Origin: Adineta vaga
Lineage: Eukaryota > Rotifera
Direction: 5' to 3'
Assembly (NCBI GenBank): GCA_021613535.1
Contig: CP075492.1
Location: forward strand, 3,596,001 to 3,660,000
Length of the DNA: 64,000 nucleotides
This document shows, in pieces, positions 24,960-34,261 of the stretch. The notes under the pieces were generated by a model. It worked only from the letters and a program-made list of their open reading frames with translations. It did not search any database and was not told the origin of the DNA. Made by a program: the position numbers and the translations under genes. Positions within the stretch are counted from its first letter, which is position 1. Each line of letters opens with the position of its first letter.

Positions 24960-26864
24960 AATGATTTATTTTAAGTTCCATCAAAAGATGAATATCATTA
25001 TTTATTAAATCGTTTTAAAACAAATTGGAAAGACAATCATTACTTTTAAAAGAAATTCTTCAAAAAATTCAGGATATTGATATTATATATGGTTTAGAAT
25101 TGTTAAAAGTATTATTCAAGTAATTTTATATCAATAATATTTCTTTTGTATTAATTCGTGTTGGTTTACATAAATGAATTTGAACTTTCTTCGATAATTT
25201 ATAAAAGATTATGAACAAGTTTATTGATCAAAACAATGACAGATCAAATTATTAATTTTATTTCGAATTATGTGGAGAAATTTGAAGAATTAAATGTTAG
25301 TTTATATCAAATATGCACAACACTGTTTAAAGAAATCATTTTTTTTTCAACATTATTGGATTTTGATGACTTTTTCTTGTTCTCTTAATACGATTAAATA
25401 ATCAGATAAACATATGAAAATAATTAATAAAATTTTAAAGTAAATTCAATTCGTGCGATTAGTATGGATATTTTATTTGTTTGTTTTAACTTTATTTGTT
25501 GGAAGTTGCTTGATGATTATAAAGTTTTACTCACAGCGAATATCTTTTATTATTTCTTGATAATTTAAGATATTGAATTAAGATTAATTTGACTTATGTG
25601 ATTAAAAAATGAAGTGAAAATCGAATTATATCGAAAAGAATCAATGAATTTATATTAACAAAATGAAATTCTATACGAAGTTTTAATATGAAGAAAGTTT
25701 CGTTAACTTGAAGTTCTATTCAATCATTTATGATTTAATTGGAATTACCCGTGCGACAGGTTCATGTAAGGTCTTCACGTTTAGCAGCGATTCTTGATAA
25801 AATGTGTTTAGCTAAAGATACAAATCAAATTGCTTAGAACTTTTCTAGAACAATTCATGAGAATATTCTATTTTGTCAATTATTTGCAGATTTACAAATA
25901 TTTATTGCGGATGATTTGAGAATGAGCGATGGAAAAGATGTAACTTTTAGTGAAGGATAAGAAGCACGTTCATCTCTCGCACACGCTTTATAGAAAACAA
26001 CGTGAAGTTCATTATGTTTATGTTTATTTATGTTTCGTCATTGGTAGTTGATTAAATATTTCTTTCATTTAATCTGTTACGTAGATAATCTGTATTATTA
26101 CATAATAATATCTTTAAAGATGTTTCATATATTTAATTGAACTTTTTTAATGAACCGTTCGACAATCGATAGAAACGGAAAATTTGACGACAAGTGATGA
26201 ATCTTTATATATACTTGAAGATAAGAATACTTACTGAGAAAGAATCAGTTCAAAAAGAAATTAATTTCAAAATTATACGACGAAATAAAATCGTTGACTT
26301 CGAAAGAAGTGGTGATGAAATAATTGAGAAAGAAGGTTTTTGAATTCTTTGTTTTAAGAAGTGGTGTTTATTTTTTTTTCATATGGGATGAAATCATTAT
26401 TATCTTTTCTGATTATACAATTTACAATATAATGAAAACTTAAAAAAGAAATTTTTAAAATTGTTTCTATTGAACATCGAATGAAAGAAATGTTATATAA
26501 ATTAAATAAAAACATCATCTTAGGCAATTTTTAATAAAATATTATGAGAAAATCGAAGATCATTATTGGTGGGATTTATGAGTTTCTTGTACAGAAACAA
26601 TGAATATTATGGAAAGATTTTATTGGAGATGAGAAGAAATTCGAACTGTTTTTAATGTTCAATGTTTAAATGGTAAATCCAATTCCGTTCTCATTCGTAT
26701 TTTCAAGAAATGAAAATGAAATTCTTCTTCTTCCTTGGAACGTTTTTAAAATTGTTAGTAAATGGAAAGCATCAAAACGTTTATTTATTATTCATTTGAA
26801 AGAACAAACTCCTCCTTATGTAACACTTGCTTCGCCTTTTGATGATAATTTAACCAATTATTGA
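24960..26864 (+). pseudogene. Decayed ADP-ribosyltransferase-like gene
   Basis: Scattered coding-like pieces on the plus strand are separated by stops and shifts. Near 24980 is DEYHYLLNRFKTNWKDNH, then EILQKIQDIDIIYGLELL around 25060. The best block is the open frame 26670-26864, with FSRNENEILLLPWNVFKIV and then RLFIIHLKEQTPP. The NENEILLLP-x-x-x-F pattern matches the ExE catalytic motif and following strand of arginine-type ADP-ribosyltransferases, which are abundant in bdelloids. No complete frame or splice model can be built, so I call it a relic; the 5' extent is uncertain. Confidence 0.38.
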
Positions 26865-26910
26865 GAAATTAACAATTTCAAATGAAAAGAAAACTACATC
26901 ATCAATTCAA

Positions 26911-27040
26911 TCAATGAGTAAGTTTAATTTATTAGATTTTATTCATACGCGCACACAAAGAGGAAGTGTGGGCACCTTAACACCTGAAAAATCCGATACG
27001 TGCTGGCTTCGCACTTCCCTCCTTGCTGAGACATCAAATT
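26911..27040. repeat. 130-bp direct repeat, copy 1
   Basis: Begins TCAATGAGTAAGTTTA and ends GAGACATCAAAT. It matches 27353-27481 at roughly 90 percent by eye. Inside, GGAAGTGTGGGCAC and GTGCTGGCTTCGCACTTCC form an imperfect hairpin. The two copies flank 312 bp. Confidence 0.7.
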
Positions 27041-27352
27041 AAATACAATGTTTTTGACTTTCGAGAATCATTTTTCAACAAAATATGTTTGACGCTAAAA
27101 AAAATGAGAATAAAAGGAAATTTCTGATCAATAAAAGAGACAAGTAACGTTCGTCATTTCGACTCACTTGACCCTCGACGGACAGAAACAGAAATCTTTT
27201 TTCTCTTCGCAATTTCTCTCCGAAGTTAAGGACGTAAATGCTTACGTGCCTGACGATGAAGTTCAGTTCTAAATACACCCACAAGATCGCAATATGAGAG
27301 TTGAAGAAAAGAAGATTTGATATTCGCATTCATTTTAATTTCTCAATATCAA

Positions 27353-27481
27353 TCAATGAGTAAGTTTATTTATTAGATTTTATTCATACGCAGACACAAA
27401 GGGGAAGTGTGAGCACCTTAACACCTGAAAAATTCAATAGGTGCTGGCTTCGCACTTTCCTCCTCGCTCAGACATCAAATT
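27353..27481. repeat. 130-bp direct repeat, copy 2
   Basis: Second copy of the 26911-27040 unit, same orientation. It is followed by a T9-10 run. Differences are scattered substitutions and one small indel near the start. It could be a MITE-like or solo-terminal-repeat unit. Confidence 0.7.
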
Positions 27482-28888
27482 TTTTTTTTAATAAAAAATA
27501 ATTCATTAATATCGAATAGTTTCGAGAACTTTTTCAGTATTCTCTTTTGATCAATAATTACCTTTTTTTCTATTAGAAATAGATTGAGAAAAGAAGATAT
27601 ATCTACATATGTTATCTTGATTTTAACATTACTTCAAAGGTAGAAAAACTCACAACGTATCTAATGAGACGAAAGAAAGAAAATAAAGGCGGATTTATGC
27701 AGAACAAACGAGAATCATATAATTGATAAAGAATTTGAAGAAGAAGAAGATCGATATGTAAATGACAAAATGTAAAAAAGAAATGAATATTTTTAGAAAC
27801 TTTAACAATCATTTCTCTCGATATTATAAATAAGAGAATAATAAAATCAATTAAATTACATAGACAAATATTAAATCGAGATTGAAATAAAAAAAAGAAA
27901 TCTTCGAGATGTAATAAAATAGTTAGAAAATCATGCAAAAGATTTACTCATTTTTATTATTCTCTACAAATAATTTTGATTTCAAACAAAACATTATCTT
28001 TATGAAAATATCGAATTAAACAAAAGATATTTTCAGCAAAATCTAAAGTATCATTTAGTTACATGAAACATAAGAGATGTTCTGTACATTTATCATTATA
28101 AATACTAAGATTTACTTATGTCAATATCTATTGAATCATTTTTAGGAGAAAAACATTGAATTTATAAAAGAGATTTTTAAATCAAATATAAAATATCAAA
28201 GATTTTTGTTTTTATTGTTTATTTACAAACAGTAAAAAGAGTATTTTCGACATTTAAGAATTAAATCATAATTCAATACAATGAGAAAAAAACGGCACTT
28301 TTTTTCAACTACACAGATATTCTTAACTTCATCAAACTAAGAAATATTTATTTTAATAATAAAGTATCACGTTAAATATTATTCAGAATTGTTTTATGAA
28401 AAGATCATTTTGTTTTGTATACAATGTTATTATTTCAGATAAAAACAATGTTTATTTAAGAGAAAAAATTATGAAAATCACTTCTTAATGAGTATTTTCA
28501 TGAAATGGCGACCTTTCTTCTTTCGAATTCTAATCATAGCCATATCAAAGAGATTTTAAATTGAAAATTTTCCTCTTTCTAGATTCTTCAGTTTCATCTA
28601 AACAACATTCATCTATTTCAACTAATAATAAAACATCAACAAAATCAAAACATAGTAAATATTTATTTTCTTTTTTAATTAGAAATTGAAATTTTAATTT
28701 TCTATAAAATATTAAATCAGATTTCAAAATGTTTTATTCGAAATTTAATGGAAATTATAAATTATTTTATTTCATTGAAAATTCTTTGAAACGAAACTAA
28801 AATTTAATTCAACAAAGAAATTTATTTTTATCAACAAAAACAAATTTCATTTTATTTTCCATAAATCATTTGTCTTTTCTTTGTTTAG
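27482..28888. other. AT-rich intergenic, no gene seen
   Basis: No coding pattern is supported and no B-box exon can be found before the NHL exon of copy D. Short open frames here are low-complexity. Confidence 0.5.
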
Positions 28889-29787
28889 AAACAAAATTTC
28901 AACAAAAAGGAAAAATTGTTGCGGGAGGAAATGGAGATGGAAGTCAATTAAATCAACTCAACAGGCCTTTTGGAATCTTTGTTGATGAAAACAAAACCAT
29001 TTTCATTGCTGATTATTCGAATCATCGTATTGTTGAATGGAAATGTGATGAAAAACAAGGACAAATCATTGCAGGTGGAAATGGACAAGGAAAGAGAATA
29101 GATCAATTGAGTTGGCCAACAGATGTGATTGTTGATCAACAAAATCATTCAATCATCATTGCTGATCAAGGGAACAAACGAGTGATGCAATGGTCACGAG
29201 ATCAACAAAAACAAATTCTCATTCAAAATATTTCTTGTTTTGGTTTAACAATGGATCAACATGGATTTATTTATGTTTCTGATTGTGTGAAGAATGAAGT
29301 GAGAAAATGGAAGTTAGAAAAGATTAACGAAAACAAAGAAGGAATATTAGTTGCAGGTGGAAATGGAAAAGGAAATCAAAGAAATCAATTCAACTATCCT
29401 ACTCACATCTTTGTTGATAAAGATCAATCTCTTTATGTTTCAGATGAAGACAATCATCGTGTGATGAAATGGAGAAAAGATGCGAAGAAAGGAATTGTTG
29501 TGGCTGGAGGAAATGGTGAAGGAAACAATCTCAATCAATTGTATTCTCCTGGAGGATTGTTTGTTGATGAATGGAATCAAATCTATGTAGCAGATTGTAG
29601 AAATCATCGAATAATGCGATGGTGTGAAGGAGATGAAGAAGGGGATATTGTTGTTGGTGGAAATGGTGAAGGAAGTGAATCAAATCAATTGAATAGTCCC
29701 GTTGGTTTATCATTTGATTTTGAAGAAAATCTTTATGTTTCAGATTATGCAAATGTTCGAATCGTTCGATTTGATAAAATTCATTGA
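28889..29787 (+). pseudogene. NHL-repeat exon, copy D (orphan second exon)
   Basis: An 899-bp open frame with six intact NHL blades. It begins exactly at the family's intron acceptor (TTTGTTTAG ending at 28888, then AAACAAAATTTC) and ends in ..NVRIVRFDKIH plus stop. Sequence is very close to exon 2 of copy C (for example the blades with NQLYSPGGLFVDEWNQIYVA and FEENLYVSD). No ATG opens the frame and no B-box/coiled-coil exon is seen in the preceding 4 kb. It is therefore either an exon-level duplicate that is not translated, or the 3' exon of a gene whose first exon is far away or diverged. The intact frame suggests recent origin or continued use. Confidence 0.65.
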
Positions 29788-32571
29788 AATGAACTTTGAA
29801 TTTCAACCGAAAAGATTTTTGTTAAATTTAATTTGAATTAGGCGGAAGAAATGTTTTGATTTGATGAAAATGTTTGATTTAACAAAGATTTTCTTTTATT
29901 TTTTGTGTTTTCGATAATTTTGTTTCTATCAAAGTGATTTCAAAGTGTTTTCACCGAGAAATAAAATAAAATTGATTCTCGATGATTTTGAAAAATTCGA
30001 TGTAATTTCGTTGAAATTCAACGAACTTTGAGAATGAAAACGAAGAAAAAATATTGAAATAGGATGGAAAAGATATTCGAATTTTGATAAGTTCGATTTT
30101 ATTGTAAATAATGAAACGATCGAACATATTCAAGGTAATATTTCAATAATTGATCAACGAAATGAAACAACCTGTGAATCGTTTAAAAAAATGAATGAAG
30201 TTTTGGAGAAATTTGACACGGAAAAAAGAAGTGAAGATGTTTTTCATTGTTATAACAATGAAAGTTTTATCTATTTTTATGAGAAGAATTGAGATAAAGA
30301 GAATATTTTCTATTCTGTGATGTTGAACAGTGTGGAATTAGTTTCAGAATTCCTCTATGGAATCACATTCTCTTTCCTCACCCCCATTACTTATTGTATT
30401 GTTATAACAGATCAATCAGTTTGAGCGCAATCCAATCCCACTAAGAAATTAAGAGAATTAGTTGAAACTGATTTCACGATGTTCAAAATCTCGTAATAGA
30501 CTGATTGCTCTGTAATATGTTGAATTTAAAAAGTAACAAAATCAAACTAAAGATATCAGAAAAGTTTTCCCAAGAATTAAATTTTAATATTATAACTATA
30601 AAATAGTTCGAATTGATAAGTAATTAATCTTTGAGTGGTCAAGATACCAATTTCTGATCTTTTACCTTGAAATCGATATTTTCTTTTAGAATAATTTCAC
30701 CATAAAACGAGCGATAAAATCAAGAAATATTCGATGAATTTCCATTAAAATTCGAAATATTTTCAAAATTCTCGTTAAATCTTCATTTCTCTTATCAGTA
30801 CAAAATGATATTTGATTTCTGAAACATCAGTCAAATCGAATTTACACGAATACGAAAGCATCGCTTTTGCATTAAAAATCAACAAAAATATAAACTCACT
30901 TTTTAAATTCATAAAATCTTCTTTTTCTCAATATTTCCAAAGAGATATTAATGAATTTATATGTTGATAAAAGAATAAAATTTGAGATAAAAATGTTGAA
31001 TATTTATTTCTTCAATTAGAATCAACAAATATTCGATCAAATAAATCTCAAATCTTTTATAAAATGATTTTCCTAATCAATCAATGTGAAATTTAACAAA
31101 ACTCGAGTCTTTTTCAATCTCATATACAATTCTTTTCGACTATATCTTCAATTGACGAAATATAAATATTGTCCATGAGAAATCTTTAAAACAAAGATTA
31201 ACTTTCTTTTGATCTATTCAATTATTCAGATATCTCAATTGAAATTTATGGAAATGGTACCATGTCATTAATGTTGTTCAAGAAATGAAAGTAGAACTTT
31301 TGAACAACATATCGAATTTGAGTAACCGTAGAATTATTTAGTTAATGAACTAAAATTTATACAAATCGATAGATGATTATACATCTCATCTTTATTTCGT
31401 TCTATATTTAGACATTAACTTATTTGAATATGTTAAAAGAAATGAAATTTAAATTGATGAAGTACGATAAAATAAAGAAAAGACTTTTTTTGCTCTCGAA
31501 CAGCAATGTTTTCTTCGGTATAAAGACATTTAAGAAGTTACATTTTGGAGAATAATCGAATGAGGGACGATGAAAAATACTATTTGGATTGTGATTTATT
31601 AGAGAATACAGTTTTTCTATGATAATCTACAAACATTGGCTATGTATTGTGTATCAATGATTGTGAAAATTTAATTAAAATTGAAAAGGTTTTGATGATT
31701 ATAGAATATGAAATGACAAGAAGAGAATAAATATTTATTTTCATATCTTTCTATGTTGAATCGAAGTCATAGAACATATCATAATGCATAGATTCGACTA
31801 TTAGAAGATGTTCTACAATGCACTACCGTAAGATTAACTTGATATATTCTTATCGTGTTATGTTACATAAACAAATAGTAAATGTGTACATGAAATAATT
31901 TATATTAAATGTCAAAATGTATCAACGATAATTATGATATAATTGAATATAAAGTTTTTTTTAGAAAATAAATTTCTGTTGAATATCTTCAAGTCATAAA
32001 TCATTACGTGTTCGAATATAAAACTCATTTAAAAAATACCGACTGAAAAAAAAACTAATGACCACGTTGTTTATTTTTAATTAATTATTTCCTTTAATAA
32101 TAAATAGGTGAATATTCTTATGAATTCGACTCACTTCAATGATTTCCTTTCGTTTGTTATATTAAAAGAAAAACAAAATAAATTTCTTTTATTCTTTCGA
32201 AATTATCGAAAAGAAAACAATAATGTCAACATTTCTTTTCTTTCTCTCATCCCATTCATAATATATTTCATCCTTTCATTATATAAAATCACAATTTTAT
32301 TTCGATGGTATTTCCAGTCATCAATTACACATCAGTTATTGTTTATTATTGTTCAATACGTAATCTTGTTGTTGCAACATGTATGATAAGTGCAATAACA
32401 ATATTATATTTAGCTATCGTTGATCAATACTTTGTTACTTGTTCTCGTTCATGATGGTAACAATGATCAAATATTCGAATAACTCATCGTCTTCCAATAA
32501 TCATTTCTATTCTCTTGACTTCACATGTCATATCATCTTTATGAATATTCCCTCGACTGTAGGGAGGGTCT
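29788..32571. other. AT-rich intergenic, no gene seen
   Basis: About 2.8 kb with no supported genes. The sequence has many stops in all frames and no strong repeats visible by eye. A 92-codon frame at 32108-32386 is hydrophobic and low-complexity and is not supported. Confidence 0.5.
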
Positions 32572-33310
32572 TGTGAAAAAAATTGTTTATTTGTAAATTT
32601 GTGTCAGAGTTAAAGGTCAAAGGTCAAAGACACATCAGTGAGGGCTAGTTTGAAACTATACCCCCACCCACGGTTTCACTCAACACTCATGTCCCTACTC
32701 GTCCAAGATGATGATTTCAAAATAGCCTTCACTGATGTGTTTTTGACCTTTGACCCTGAACTGGGACCACATCTGAAAATATTGAAGAAGTCGAAAGCAT
32801 TATCAATGATAACCCGTATATTATAATAGAAGAACTAGAAAAACAAACTGATCTCGGACCATCTGGATCTTAGAAAAATCATCGCTCGGTATGTACCCAA
32901 AAAGCAAAGACCTTCGCGTGATGTTCAAGGTATTAAACTTCATCATGATAATGGGCGGCCACATGTTCATAAGGATGTGCTGAATTACTTCGAGTCTGAA
33001 GGTATTACAATAATTCCACATCCACCTAATTCTCCTGATTTATCACCATGTGATTTTTGGTTATTGCACTTAATCAAACAGAATCTGACCGACAAGACAA
33101 CTCAGAATCGTTATGCCGTGCTATGTCCAACTTCATGAACTCTTTAGGCAAAGAAGAATATAAAAAACACTTAATAAATGGGTTCAACGCATGCATTTGT
33201 GTATAGATGACGATGACGATTATTTCGAACATCTGATAAAATAAAAACTTATTATTTAAGCCTGTTAAACGATATTAAACTGTCACTGTCCGAACTTTTG
33301 GTATGCCCTA
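32572..33310 (+). mobile_element. Degenerate mariner-type (DD34D) transposon
   Basis: A helix-turn-helix-like N-terminal piece (NIEEVESIINDNPYIIIEEL, 32775-32870) ends at a stop. In another frame from 32869 the catalytic region follows: IARYVPKKQRPSRDVQGI, KLHHDNGRPHVHKDVLNYF, then IIPHPPNSPDLSPCDFWLL. Thirty-four residues separate the Asp of HHDN from the Asp of PCDF, the DD34D signature of mariner. The first catalytic Asp and central region are missing and the C-terminal piece (WVQRMHLCIDDDDDYFEHL, stop at 33244) is frameshifted. An inverted-repeat element sits inside its 5' part. No convincing terminal inverted repeats are visible, so the ends are approximate. Confidence 0.72.
32611..32760. 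repeat. Small inverted-repeat (MITE-like) element with AGGTCA direct repeats in each arm
   Basis: Arms 32611-32652 and 32718-32760 are inverted copies of about 42 bp with few mismatches, separated by 65 bp. The left arm reads AAAGGTCAAAGGTCAAAGAC, then ACATCAGTGAGGGCTA. The right arm is its complement with GGGTCAAAGGTCAAAAAC. Each arm thus holds two AGGTCA-type half-sites spaced by one base. The element could fold into a long hairpin. Confidence 0.75.
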
Positions 33311-34261
33311 AGTATAAAGAAGATTGTTTTCGTTGCTTTTGAATAAGAGTGATCAATTTCAAAAACGGTCATAATTGTATTCTCGTACTTGAACTTCTTA
33401 TCATCACATGACACGATATTATATCATTATATAGCATTTGTTAGAACATGGCGAGCACTGCAACCTTATATGACAATATTCACCTCTAAATTGCTTTTTA
33501 TCATCATAAGAACTGAGTTTTGTTAGACTTCGAAACATTCTGTATAGCATAGAGTGTGTGAGGGTGTGAAGAGAAAGAAAAGTGAAAAGAATAAAAGAAA
33601 TAATTAAGACGAAAGATGCATTATAGCTAATGGTGATGATATTAAGTGTTATAGAGAATAGAAATAATGGAGAATTTGTGTTTTTTAGAAAAGCACGAAG
33701 TTTGCCTTGTGAATATGTTTACGACTGATTAACCACAACGTGTTGGTAGGTATTGTCGGATAATATGAGTTACTCTGAAATGAAAAAATATAAATTTATC
33801 AATTTTGTAGAGGTTTTCTGAAGCACGTCAAATGACATATAGTGACTCTTGTTTATGAGAGTACAGTTGAGTCTCACTATGTTATACGACAATTATTCCA
33901 AATAATGCTCAAATACTCTCAAAAATATCTTGTTTTTCAGAGCTCTACGGTCATTTGAGCTGAATTGTTTTTTACGGATACATAATCTCAGTTGTGTGGA
34001 GTCTTGCTTCATTAGGTTATGGCTCAGTTAAAAAGGAATTCACTAATGAAGAAAAATATGATTTTTTAAAATTGCACGAGTAAAGACATCTCAGCAAAAG
34101 TGATTCTTGCAAATAGTATCTAGTATCTGCGAAAAAATGTTAGCTCAAACCAACATCTGATATACGAAAAATGAAGGAGATTCTAGATATCTGTCTTGGC
34201 TCTTGTTTGCCATTATCACCGCTACCGAAGTACATGAGAACATTTGTATTTGCAGAACTTT
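33311..34261. other. Intergenic, no gene seen
   Basis: No coding frame is supported. It contains a GTGTGTGAGGGTGTGAAG tract near 33552-33569. A final exon of the metalloprotease-defensin gene could lie here if the 34348 donor is used, but none is recognised. Confidence 0.4.
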
